Below the pieces are notes generated by a model, which ran no database searches, was not told where the DNA came from, and was given only the letters and a program-made list of their open reading frames with translations. Positions 22,914-33,907 of a DNA stretch of 64,000 nt are shown here, in pieces. Within the stretch, counting starts at the first letter, position 1. Each line of letters starts with the position of its first letter. The stretch is from assembly GCF_000002075.1 (NCBI RefSeq), contig NW_004797283.1, positions 2,480,474 through 2,544,473 on the forward strand, in the 5' to 3' direction. This DNA comes from Aplysia californica (Eukaryota; Mollusca; Gastropoda; Aplysiida; Aplysiidae). The position numbers and the translations under genes are program-made.

Positions 22914-23402
22914 GGGCTCTCATGGCCTAGAGGTTTTAAAGGTGTTGGCCTTTCATTCAAAGGTTCTCTTCTCTAAAATTGTCTCCTTTCACCTCCTTTT
23001 CTGCTCTCTAGCAATGTTCTGCCGTCTGCTTTCATCTCCTCTGTCTGCCCCCACCCACTCACCTCCTTACCCCCCTTCTCTGAGTTCCTGACTCTTTCTG
23101 CAGCCTTTCTACGGCTTCTCCTTGGCTCCTTCTTACTGCTATCTTTCAGCCTCACCCCTGATCTTCTTGTAGGAAAGATCTACACCTAGCCTTCTCTGAC
23201 AAGGGCGAAAAATCTCGGAGGGCTCGTGTGCAAGTTGCGTACGTTAAAGATCCCTTGGTGGTCTAAAATCAATAAGAGTAGGCTTCGGCCGCCACCCGGG
23301 CAAAATTCAAAATTTCCTACCAACTGAAAATATTAGGTGTGTCCCGCACGCTCATATGACCTTATGCAGTTGCGAGCGCCGTAAAACACTTACCAAAAAA
23401 AG
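22914..23402 (+). repeat. SINE family C, full length
   Basis: The head GGGCTCTCATGGCCTAGAGG has an A-box-like TGGCCTAGAGG. The pyrimidine-rich body includes CTTTCTGCAGCCTTTCTACGG. The conserved 3' part includes TTAAAGATCCCTTGGTGGTC and GTAGGCTTCGGCCGCCACCC, and the tail is GACCTTATGCAGTTGCGAGC, GCCGTAAAACACTTACC and A-rich. It lies 440 bp upstream of the UPF0235 gene. Confidence 0.75.
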
Positions 23403-23423
23403 AAGAACTATATTACAATAATA

Positions 23424-23500
23424 CAGTATAATCCGCTTATATTGACATGCTCTGGTAAGTTGATTTGATGTCGATATATAAAATTGTCGATAAATGAAAT
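23424..23500. repeat. solo end resembling a pogo/Tigger TIR
   Basis: ACAGTATAATCCGCTTATAT, then GTCGATATATAAAATTGTCG and ATAAATGAA resemble the outer end of a Tigger-type element. No matching opposite end was found nearby. Confidence 0.35.
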
Positions 23501-23843
23501 ATAAAGCCAAAGAGGAAAAAACAAGGGGAGGTCAGCGGTAAAAAGACAGCACAACTTTTTTAAGCTGCTGAGCAACGCGAGGCGCACACTACACACCAGT
23601 GTAAACTTTGTTGTAGCATCCTTGTAAGGCCTGTTTACAGCACTGGCTATTACCTCAAAGCACATGTTCTCATTTTGATATGTAGTTTGCAGGTAGTAGG
23701 CCCATAAAAGACTTTAAAAGAAAAAATAAATAAGATACAAAAAGTCAAAGATCTCTTGTTAGAAGTCACATACACACACTGTACATCTCTTCTTACTTTT
23801 TTTAATGAATGATTTCTGTTTTATTTTGACAATTTATTGACAG

Positions 23844-26800
23844 GCATTTCACAAAGAAAGCTGCATGGATGAGACAAGCCTCTGATAAAATGCCAAAAAG
23901 TGCAAGTGGAAAGGCAAAGGCAAAGGTACGGAAAGTGTTTTTGAAAAATACTTGTCTTGGTATCAAGATAGAATACAGCAAAAGTTTTATTTATATGTAA
24001 AATTACCTTGTGTTCCAGGCCTCCTTTGAAATTGCTGTTAATTTTCGGAACTTCAATATTGGCAGAATGATGATGTTTAGCGATATGCAGTTGCAGAATG
24101 TTCAAGGACTCTGGTAAGTTGTGTATTCTTTCTGTATACCTTGTAGTGCCATAGACAACATTTTGAAAAGTGCACTTTTAATATGCAATGCATGATCTCA
24201 ACATTTTCTAGCAAAATATGGTATGTCTTTTACTTTTAGTTTAGTAAGGTTTTACAGAATTCGCAACTGCATAAGGTCATATGAGCGCCAAGGGGTGGGT
24301 GTCAACAGAGAAGTCCAAACAGGGAATCAGGCTTACTCTGCTCACCTCTCTAGACTCAACAACACAAAGCCTGCTTTGACCATCAAGGCACCCCGGAAAT
24401 AAACGTTCACAAGAAAGTGACAAACATACAAAAGAAGTAGAGTAAAGTGACGATAGTAAGGATGAGGAAAGAAAAAGCAGCAGTTCCCCCTATGTTTTTC
24501 CGGCACAGTATGAGCATGACATTGATAAATCAGCCCATTTACAATTCTACTGAGCATAAGAACATGTTAATATCCCCCCCTTTGGGAATGCCCTGTAGAG
24601 ACTTCTGTCAGTGGCACTGCCCTGGAGGGGGGGTATGGTGAGTCTATATGATACATTGGATTCCAAATTCTTCAATTGCAGGCATATATATCTAATATAA
24701 TCTGAAGTTGTTCATTTAACTTTTCAAGTGTTGCTAACAAATAGCCTGTGGTGTCAGGGGAAACTATATGATTTTACCATATCCTAATTATATTGTTGGA
24801 AAATGCGTGATATAACAGGTAAACTAAGCAAGTAAAGACCATTAACCTATACATTTTTAGAAAGCAGAATGTACAATGTAAATAGAACGTTATAAAGCTC
24901 ATTTATAAAGGAGTTGAAAGAAATCTTCAGTGATATGAAAAATGGGATAAAAACGATCTGAAGTAGCAACTCAATTTACGGTTATTTTAATCTGCCGTGA
25001 CACCACAAAACGAAACTTAGGGCCAATGTAATCAGCCGTCATCACTAGGGGGGTTATACAAAATTTTGGTGAATTCAAAGCAGTGTAGTATTGTTGAATG
25101 TCGAAATGCAAGTCACCCTGATTTTGTCAACTTTTTATATCCTATAGTGTTGCATTAATATGCCGTTTATCATTTTTCTTTTTAGTTGGGAGGAAAATCT
25201 GCTGTTGCTACATCTCCTGAAGACGCAAAATCAACTAGCCCAGTTAATTCTCGCCCTGATGGATCTGTGGAAATAAAAATTCTAGCAAAACCAGGATCAA
25301 AGCATAACAGTATCACAGGTTAGATTTGTAAAGTTATATGGATGGAGGGTAATTCTTACTTCTAAGAGAAACATTTTGTGTCTTTTTCTTTCCTTCATAA
25401 AGTGGAAAATTTGTCATGTTACTCTTTGATTACAAACTTTGTCTCACTAATAAAGATCTAGCAAAATCTTTTCCAACAATTTGAGACTGTCTTTTTAAAT
25501 GTGATATTTGTGTCCTGTCGTGGTACTATTACTTTCTATTCCTAGGAAGCTTGCCAGTATGTCTTTAGTGCTTTTCTAAATAGGGAAAGTCTTGAGTACT
25601 CTGCTATCTACTGTGATATTGTTTGTCATGGTGATAATCATACGTTTCTGTGTGTGTTGTGTGTGTGTGTATATATATTGTAAATTGTAAATGGAAAGAA
25701 GAACTTTATAGCAGTTTTCATCATTATCTCTATCACTGTTTGTAATCTGAATCCATGTCTGTATCATTTTACTATATAAATTAATTTACAATTTAAAGAA
25801 GACAAAGGATTTCACCATTTAGCTTAATCAGGGGTGTAGAAGGGAAATAAAGTCGTAGCAACAGCCTCTTCCACAATCACCACAGTCACATCATGAATAT
25901 CTTCATCACAATAATCTTCGTCATTGTCATGATCATCACTATATCATCACCACCTGCACCCTGGAATGCTAACTTCACTTCTGTCATGATGCACACAGTC
26001 ATTAAAGCTGGATCATCCTGCTCGCCAAATCTGAGAGTGGCGATTCGCGATTCAGTAGGCTTTAAAGAATAGCGAATTCGCGAGCGCTCGTGGAACACTA
26101 AGCCTCCTATCAATGCCACTTCGCTAGTCCCACTCAAGTTACCCCTCCATCCTCTCCACCCCTCATCCTTCGTGGCGCTGCTCTACTGACCTCAATTAGC
26201 GACCCTATAAATTCACCCACCCCCCACCCCATGATTCGCTAAAACAGTGGCTCCTTAAAATTCCTTCTGTCTATTTGTTTGAACCTGTTCATTTTGTTTT
26301 AATAGGGGGGTTGGACAATACCATCTTTTGTTTTGTAAAATAAGGGGAGCCATACTAAGTGTTCCGTTCCGTTCTTGCGCCCGCGACCCAGCAGTAGGTT
26401 ACAAACAAGTCGCAAGGTGGTGACAGGGGAGTGAATCAGAAAGCGATACTGTTCCGCGTTCCGCTGAAGTGAATCGCGTTCTGCAGGGAAGAGTGGCGAT
26501 TCAGTTCCGTTCTCGCGCTCGCGACCCAGCTCTAACAGTCATAGACTATACTGCCCTAAGCTGACAAAATGCCTTTTTTCATTTTTGGCGCCAAATTATT
26601 TTATTTGCTTAATCGATAGCCTGATCAGTTACCCTACTTGTTTGATAAAAATCAGAGTGAAAATGTGACCAGTATTTGAATAAATTTGTATTCAAATTTG
26701 AAGAACGCCTTTTTATCTGGAAACTGCTGTGAATAAAGGAAAGGCGTTTTGTCAACGTATGGCAGTATAGGCTTTATTACAAAATCATTCAGTCACAAGT

Positions 26801-28304
26801 TAAAGAGACCTTTCTGGTGTCTGCAATTAAGAATTCATGCTTGGAGGACTGAAATATACTGTAAAGCTGCTGTATATCATCGCCTCAGAACTATTTTATC
26901 TAAAGTGTACTTAAAGAAAGAGTGACTTTGAACAAAATAGTTCTGAGGCGAAGATATGTTAATGCTTTAAACACATATTTGCATTGCATTCCTTTAGGCA
27001 ATAACCCATGTGCAAGCTGCGCACATTAAAGATCCCTTCAAAGTCCTAAAGTCGATAAGAGTAAGCTTCGGCTGCCACCCGAGCAAATTTCAAAATTAAT
27101 TCCTACCAAACTGAAAATGCTTAATGTGTCCCGCGCTGTCATATTCATATGACCTTATGCAGTCGCGAGCGAGTTTCGTAAAACACTTACAAAAAAAAAA
27201 GTTAATAAATAAAAATAAGCTAGTACTAGTATTATTTGTACTATCATCTACATGATTTCACAGGACTGTCAGAGGAAGGTGTAGGAGTGCAGATTGCAGC
27301 TCCCCCTGTTGATGGAGAGGCTAACACGGAGCTTGTCAAGTACTTGACCAAACTGCTAGCTGTTCGGAAGTCAGACCTCACCTTGGACAAAGTAATTATA
27401 AATGATCAATAACATGTAATGGTCTTGCCAATGATAGCAAGATTTATATATTTAACGATCTAGTGCTCACTTTAGCCATGTACAGAATTCATCTCGGATT
27501 CTACATATCTTTTGGTCTATGAAGAGCGTGTTTTATGTTCAAAGAGTATTCAAGACAGCACAGAGGGGCAATGGATTGTGATTTTTTTAAAATATAGACG
27601 ACTAATTCATGTATATTTTATCTTTTTGAAAGTGGCAATAACAGTAGTTTCAGCAGTAAGTATCTAAATCAGCATCACCATCGGTATTGTTCATCATTAT
27701 CGTTATCAAATCTTTGGCTGATGTTGTTGTATTGTCTTATTTGCTTTCCTTTCAATGTTAATTTAGTGTATTTCTAATAAGGCTCTCGAAGAATGGACGC
27801 AAGACTAAAATACATAGAGAAGTGTTCATGGAATAAGATATTATTTTAAAATAATATGGCGTTTGTAGTTGGTATTTAAAAAACGTATCTCTTAATACTT
27901 TACCCTTTACTTTCTTCAAAATTGATTTTGTATTCATTTCATAGTTTTAGGTTTTAGTCTTCCACTTTTTCTTTTGAGTTTATAACATGAGTTGAATGTT
28001 CTTTTATTGGTATAAACCATGAACTCAAGACTTACTTTTTAACAAAATGAGAACTGTCTAAACCCAAAGAGAAAGTAAATGTATTTTTCTTTTATTCCAT
28101 TTACACATTTCATCATTGTCGTGTTGAGTTACTACTGTCAATTGCTTTCCTAAATATTTGCTGTTACTCTTATTCAAGTAAACTTTTTTGTGTTTATTAT
28201 TGCAGGGATCCAAGTCTCGCAACAAAACTGTTCTCGTAGACAGTGCATGCGGTTTGTCTGTTGAAGAGGTGATAGAAAAACTTCAAAATGAGAAAGATTC
28301 CTAA
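23844..28304 (+). CDS. UPF0235/DUF167 protein, C15orf40-like
   Basis: Four exons join in frame: 23844-23925, 25186-25318, 27264-27391 and 28206-28304 (TAA at 28302-28304). From ATG 23890 the product is 131 residues: [12 protein letters not shown], a linker, then [60 protein letters not shown] and RNKTVLVD. The IxAKPGSKxNxI and IAAPPxxGEANxEL blocks and KSDxxLxKGxKSRxK are the DUF167 core; human C15orf40 has the same MPKK..GK..SK start. The family is a small alpha/beta fold with no settled biochemical role. The frame is open upstream through MRQASDK to an acceptor at 23843, so a preceding exon could add a mitochondrial targeting peptide, as in the long human isoform. A GTAAGT donor sits 28 bases after the stop (exon end 28332), so the 3' UTR is probably spliced. 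Confidence 0.92.
24250..24640 (-). repeat. SINE family D
   Basis: The + strand shows CGCAACTGCATAAGGTCATA, then GAGCGCCAAGG..GTGTCAACAGAGAAGTC, then GGATGAGGAAAGAAAAAGCA and a C-rich end. As a minus-strand element it ends in the same 3' tail as families B and C. It lies in intron 1 of the UPF0235 gene. Relatives are at 46063-46345 and 46768-47150. Confidence 0.65.
26003..26534. mobile_element. hAT-type non-autonomous element with 8-bp target duplication
   Basis: Inverted termini TAAAGCTGGAT / TAGAGCTGGGT (reverse complement of right) are flanked by the direct repeat ACAGTCAT at 25995-26002 and 26535-26542. Eight-base duplications and TA/GAGC..G ends are typical of hAT elements. The interior (532 bp) has repeated GATTCGCGATTCAG and GCGCTCGCGACCCAGC-type blocks near both ends but no transposase. 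It lies in intron 2 of the UPF0235 gene. Confidence 0.75.
26551..26765. mobile_element. TA-flanked MITE
   Basis: CTGCCCTAAGCTGACAAAAT at the left pairs with the right end, reverse complement CTGCCATACGTTGACAAAAC, within a 30-bp imperfect TIR. TA lies on both sides (26549-26550, 26766-26767). It begins 8 bp after the hAT-type target duplication. Confidence 0.65.
26880..26951. repeat. perfect 18-bp stem-loop
   Basis: TCGCCTCAGAACTATTTT at 26880-26897 is exactly complementary to 26934-26951, with a 36-base loop. It could be a small MITE end pair or a hairpin in the intron RNA. Confidence 0.75.
26995..27195 (+). repeat. SINE family C, 3' fragment
   Basis: Begins within GTGCAAGCTGCGCACATTAA and continues through GGCTGCCACCCGAGC to ACCTTATGCAGTCGCGAGCG and an A-rich end. 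It is 5'-truncated and ends 69 bp before exon 3 of the UPF0235 gene. Confidence 0.7.
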
Positions 28305-28624
28305 GTGCTGGACTTCTCTGAAAGCTGTCTTGGTAAGTGCTTTTTTGTTTATTCTGAAGGTGGCCCATCTTTGTCTCACTTTCTCAGTAAGTCAGATTAT
28401 ACTCTCTAAGTGTTTCTGATTAAGATATAAATCTGCAAGTTTTGCACTAGTAGTGTTGTTAGAAAATGTTTTGTAGACGGTTTCCTGCTGCATATATGGA
28501 AACCAGAGTCAATTGCGGAGTAAGTGCCAAAATGAGAGTGCATTCTTCTCCTCATTTTTTCATGTCTTTGAAAGAAATATTCTCTTTCACTTCATATACT
28601 GGTTCCATTTCATTGATAGCATTG

Positions 28625-28810
28625 CCAGAGATGCCAACCAGTACGATTTTACGTATTTTAGTACATTTTTTGCCGAAAATACGCGAATACGACTTTTCAT
28701 GAGAAAATACCTTAGCGTACAAGAAACCATGCAGTGTACCCGCTCGCGGCGTGGCGAAACTGGAGGGCTGACTGGGAGCCTCAGTGTGCATGCGGCTATG
28801 CACGCAACGC
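28625..28810 (+). repeat. dispersed repeat (family E)
   Basis: Segments CAGAGATGCCAACCAGTACG and CCTTAGCGTACAAGAAACCA recur elsewhere: the second at 31430-31475 (minus), and the first at about 32830-32860 (minus). No coding potential was recognised. Confidence 0.4.
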
Positions 28811-28862
28811 AAGGCAAATGGTAGAGAAACACACCCTCTCTCTCCCCTTCTAACCACCCTCC

Positions 28863-28895
28863 CCCCCCTCTCTCTCTCTCTCTTTCTCTCTCTTC

Positions 28896-28946
<51 letters not shown>
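28863..28946. repeat. (CT)n/(CA)n compound microsatellite
   Basis: A run of C, then CT units, then about 20 CA units. Confidence 0.95.
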
Positions 28947-28951
<5 letters not shown>

Positions 28952-29652
28952 TTATAAGTTAACACTAATTTATGTAGAACATCCGATACATTGCCTCCAA
29001 TTACATGTACATGTACTTGGGGTGAACTATCATCGTGAAAGTTCAAACGCTGATCATTTAATACCCCACCCCTTCCTTATTCAGGATGTCGCAGAACATA
29101 AATGGGCTTTAAATCTATCCGCACTTATACAAGTGTTGGTGAGAAACATGAAACAAAAGAAAAATACAGATCTTAGATCTTGATCTTGAATCTAGATCTA
29201 TGAGTGATAAACAAAACGAAAAAAAAATGTTTTCATCAATAGGCTTATGGCTACAATGTTTGCTGGTAAAACATAAATATAGTGAATACTTGAAGATAAA
29301 AGTTTGAGATTTTATAGTACTACTTGACGTTAATCGGAAAAAAACATAGATCTAGCCAAAGGAAAAACAAACTGAATATGTCACAAAAGACATGCATGAT
29401 TTTACATTGGTCGAGTGTCGCTAGAGTAGGAAGTGACCAACACTTTCTGGTATTATAGATCTAGTAGAATTCTAAGTGAGCTGGACTTCAGTTTATCACT
29501 TTGGTGTGATAAACCATACATGTTTTAGTTTGCTGAAAATTGGTACGAGAATACAGAATATCTGGCTTGCAGCGCAGTTATATATCAAAGAAGCTGTTGT
29601 GGCAATATACTCTGGAGATAGTAATAATATGAAATCTGTGAAAGGGAAGCAT

Positions 29653-30056
29653 GCCAGTTTGTCACAGACCCAGTTTGTCACAGGCCCACGACCCCGCCTC
29701 GACTGTGCCCTGCATGACGGAAGTTTTCTCAATAAGAGTAAAAATGAATGATTGATTAATAGCATCATGAATTGAATTTTATTTTTCTATTGTTTTTAAC
29801 GAAAGAACACTCCTCGTTCAAATTTTACAGAGTATTTTCCTTTGATTTGCATTTAAAAAAGGAAGAAATATGAACAACACAAGCTGAATTGCTATAAAAA
29901 AAAGGACTATCTTTACAATACCAATATGAACGTGGAGAATAAAAAAAATTAAGTTACGACTGCAGTGTTAAAGGGCTGTAATTATGACTGTCATCAATAC
30001 TTCTATCTATACTTTAATGAAATTGTGACAAACTGGGCCTATGTCAAACTGGGCAG
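29653..30056. mobile_element. MITE candidate, about 400 bp
   Basis: The left GCCAGTTTGTCACAGACCCA followed by GTTTGTCACAGGCCC pairs with the reverse complement of the right end (GCCCAGTTTGACATAGGCCC, then AGTTTGTCACAA). Each end carries the GTTTGTCACA-type motif twice. Confidence 0.55.
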
Positions 30057-32971
30057 TGAATAGGCCTACTTTTTCATCAAAAACTTAGTAAACTTGTACA
30101 AGAAAGACATTTCAACGAGAAAAATAACAGAATAGATAGATAAATAAATAAGTAGAATTAATTAAAAAATCAGCTACTCACGTCCATTGGAAATGCATAC
30201 ATATATATATATATATATATATTTGTCTCCTTTATAGTTTATAGGTCCCACAATCCACTCTAATGTCGTGCTACCTTTGTTGATTTGTAAGAGAGCTTCG
30301 TTGCCTTCCTACTCGGTCCACAGTCTTGACTGTTGCTGCTGTTATGAACGGCAAATCTCTTCAGGAAGACGTTGGCAATGCATGTGAGGGTTTTCTTAGA
30401 CACAACGAGATTTAAGTTAAAAGAGTCCACAAATCGTCTCATGATTGTAGCCAACCGAGCTCGACAGAGTTTTGAAACTGAATTTGTAAAGAAGTGAAGA
30501 GCTTCAATTGTATTATATCACCCTCACTTGCAAACACATGCATATAGATCTAGATGCAGCAACCATGTAGGTCCATTAGGCTAACAACTGAGGCTTGTAA
30601 GCTTTATTTTATCCTCATCCATTGCAACTACACCATCATGTGTTGTTGAGGATTTTTAAGAAATGACAAAGTTTTTCTCGAAAATTGCTGATTGATGTTT
30701 GCATTGCAGAGCAAGTCAGCGGCTTCAATATGTCCATACTCCGACCTTTGAAGTCACCGGTGGAGTTTTGTGTTGTTCTTGAATGAGCAACATTACGCAG
30801 TGTAGATGGGGGTACACTAGGAAAAATATTGGGAGGAACAGCAGGAGATGGATACCTAGATTTTCTGGTTATAGGAGCACCGGGTGGTCAGTGTATAGAT
30901 CTGCAAACGCCCAAATGCCAAGTCACTTCACTGTGTTTCCAGTTGTGCCTTGGTATGCTGTCTATACCCACTTCTTACATTGCTTGGGGTCACTAGGAAA
31001 GGAATACACACTGACGTCCTTGTCCGATCCTCTTTTACTGTCATACTTTGAGGAGCATCCATACATGGGACACTTTTTTGTCATGATGGCCCTTGCAGAC
31101 ACAATAAAACACACCTTTTATCCGTCAGAAATTCACCCTGTAGGCCCACACATTCAAAACAAATCTATCTTAGTCTTAGTATGTTAGAACACAATGTGAA
31201 GAAATTTTACTGTATAAATACCGGTACAAGAATAGGCAACAAGTACCGGTAACAAGTGCGCTGCGTTAAATGCATGCACACGCACACTAATAGGACTACT
31301 ACACACTACACACAAGGTAAGACAATAGGCCTTGCTCCTAATTGAGTAATTGAGTTTCGCGCGAACAATGCAGCGAGCGAATGGCAGGCGAGAACCCAGC
31401 CTCACAGATTCCTGCCTGGGAGGGCTGTCGGGACGCATGGTTTCTTGTACGCTAAGGAAAATACGCATCCTGGAATGCGAAAAATACGAGATTCAGCTTG
31501 GGCGAGTAAACCTAATTATCTCAAGTCCCATCTTTTGTCAAAATAGTATCAGTATCGCAGAACTGGAGTATTTGAAAACCAAGTCCGATGTGGTCAGTAA
31601 GTTAATTTTTGCCGGTCACGATCGTTTCGTTCAGCTTTTCCCCGTCCGGAGAGTACGTTTCACTTTCACGCGAATAGGCAGCTATGGCGGCAGGCGGAAG
31701 CGTATGTGACACCGAGGTTCGATCGGAAAAATCAAGATCTACTTTCTCTTTCGTTACCGCCGAGAAGTTTGCTAGCAGTTGTCTGATAACGCAACATTTG
31801 TGGCATGCAGGTTGTGCAGTATAAACGCAATGTCGCCGTGCAAATGAAATGTAAGAAATACTCGGACTCGTCGCTGTGCTGTCACTTGTGGGAAAAAGAA
31901 AAGAAAATACAAGCGTCGTCCGATTTTTAGATTGTCTGACTCGCCATCGTGGCCGGCCACTGAACCTGTGTGCGTTCGCATCATAAATAACGGCATCGGG
32001 TGAGCAAAAACCGTCTTTGGTGGGAGTAACGGCGTTGCGAAGTATATGACTACGGCATAGAGGAGGAGATTATTGATTTTTTGGGGGTTTAAGATACTAT
32101 CCGGGGGGTTAAGGCAACACCAGAAGACAACAGAATTTTGATTAGTTTTGTGCAAAGCGCGCATTGGTGCAGGCCGTGTGCGGAATCGGAACTCCTCATA
32201 CTTTGCAAGCCTGTGTTATTGAAATAAAATGTTCGCGTTTCATTGGATGGGTGATAGTAAATTATACCTACTTGGATGGGTGATAGTAAATTATACCTAC
32301 AGTGTATGTTGTAGCTTTGTGTTCAAGACTGGCAGATTTTCAGTGTCACTGCATCTTGTCCTCCCACAGTTGTTACAACTCTCACGGTGCATGGGTCTAC
32401 TTCAGCCATTCAAGTAATTGCTTTTCTCTGAGTTTGAGCAATAATTTGAGTCTGTCAGTTCATAATATGAATCATGACACCCAGACTGGTTCTTGATAGT
32501 CGAAATTCTTGTTCTAGGCCCTTCCGAACTCTCAAAGCAGGATTTATTTTTTATATAATAATGAGAGGAAAATATTATATAATAGACTGAAATTCTAAAG
32601 TCAAACAAGACCTCAGTACGACATTGAACACTAACATGTTGTTGACTGGATACATGTATATTGTACACGTGTGTGCTCCTTTTTTCGAGCTGGTGAGCTA
32701 GTAATTTTTTTTCAGGAAATATTGCTGGACACCCTGAACATTTTACTATTACTGGTTGGTCGGTCGTGGGGAATACACATTTTCCCCTGAAAATACACAT
32801 TTTCATATTTCGCAATACTCATTTCGGTTTTCTGTGGTTGGCATCTCTGCATTTCCAAAAACAGTTTATGTCTTGTTGACAATTTCATCTCTGTCATTCT
32901 TATACATCTTCAGTATCATGGAAAAGCTCTTGCAAGCAATCTCAGAAGTCTATAGAACATTTGTGTGTGTG
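30057..32971. other. intergenic, no supported gene
   Basis: Contains an (AT)n run near 30198-30222, family-E fragments near 31350-31500 and 32700-32860, and a foldback-related fragment at 31940-32150. A 134-codon open frame at 30783-31187 has no recognisable domain or splice context. Confidence 0.5.
31940..32150 (+). repeat. fragment related to the foldback element
   Basis: GACTCGCCATCGTGGCCGGC, CACTGAACCTGTGTGCG, GGAGGAGATTATTGATTTTT and TTAAGGCAACACC follow the same order as 17555-17760 of the foldback left arm, at clearly lower identity. Confidence 0.6.
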
Positions 32972-33609
32972 TGCCTGGTGAAAGGTTCCAAATGACTCAT
33001 TTTTAACAATCCCGTTTTGTAGCATTTTCATGTGAAGGGATCATTTCAGAACAATGTGCTTTTTTTAATTTTTAAGATATCTTCAGTTGTTATTGAGATA
33101 TGGGTGATTTTGTAAGGCAGGGTACGGAAGCAAAGTTTTGAGAAAGAATTTTCAAGAAATTAGATCTGGGTTTGCACAGGGAGGAAATATGCTATACAAT
33201 TTGCTCTAAAAAAAATGAAAGGGTGTGGATGCGCAAAGCTTCGCTTTGTTTACATGTTCTAGATATTCATGCGCACTACTCGCCATTAGAGAGGGGAGAG
33301 AATGACCTAAATTTTGGTATGCAATGTGATTGGGTCGACTTTATGAATGGACAAGAGAAACCATCCGGAGTGTGTACTGGGAAAACCAATTTTCTCACAC
33401 ATTCTTTTGGGTTTATCTTGTGTTATAAAACATCTTTAAAAATGTATTTTGAAGTAAAAGAAACTCAAGTCCTTGTAAATATCGATATATAAATAGCTTA
33501 AGAATCCATTTTTAATGGAACTTAGTTTTTGTTCAAAATTCTATTTTTGACCTTTGAAGCCTGATATCTCGGTTAGAACAAATGCATCTTTTGGTACCTT
33601 TCACCAGGC
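32972..33609. mobile_element. MITE candidate, about 640 bp
   Basis: GCCTGGTGAAAGGTTCCAAA at the left and the reverse complement of the right, GCCTGGTGAAAGGTACCAAA, differ by one base. The interior is AT-rich and non-coding. It ends 226 bp before the presumed first FASTKD coding exon. Confidence 0.65.
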
Positions 33610-33835
33610 ATGCTCTCATTTTTTTCTTTGTTTTAATTTCATTATTTTTAGTTAAATCTATAATCATTTTCTATATGATAATAGCATGACTTTGTAAGTT
33701 AAAATTTTGTTTGAGGACATAGGAAATGTATCAATGCAGGCAAAAGGCATTTTGATTAGCCAATGCTCTCACAATTCTTTCAACTGTTTCTCTAAAGTCT
33801 AAAGGGAAAACTTGTTTCAGCAAAAGATCCAAAGG

Positions 33836-33907
33836 ATGAAGATGCCTCTTGTCAGTCCTGGTAAATCCCACCGCATAAGTTCAAGGCGTCACTTCATGTT
33901 TGTGAGA
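33836..33907 (+). CDS. proposed first coding exon of FASTKD
   Basis: ATG at 33836 (a second in-frame ATG at 33842) gives 24 codons, rich in Arg, Lys and Ser with no acidic residue, ending at a GTGAGA donor in phase 0. That matches the phase-0 acceptor at 34046. A CTTGTTTCAG acceptor just upstream at 33820 suggests a 5' UTR intron. No transcript evidence is available, so the start may differ. Confidence 0.5.

Noticed and set aside
30783-31187. 134-codon plus-strand open frame
   Set aside because: No recognised domain, no splice pairing, and this length is expected by chance in 64 kb read in six frames.
31772-32164. 130-codon minus-strand open frame
   Set aside because: Falls over the foldback-related fragment; composition is not protein-like.
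32402-32815. 137-codon minus-strand open frame
   Set aside because: Overlaps a dispersed repeat and has no recognisable motif; the few cysteines do not form a known pattern.
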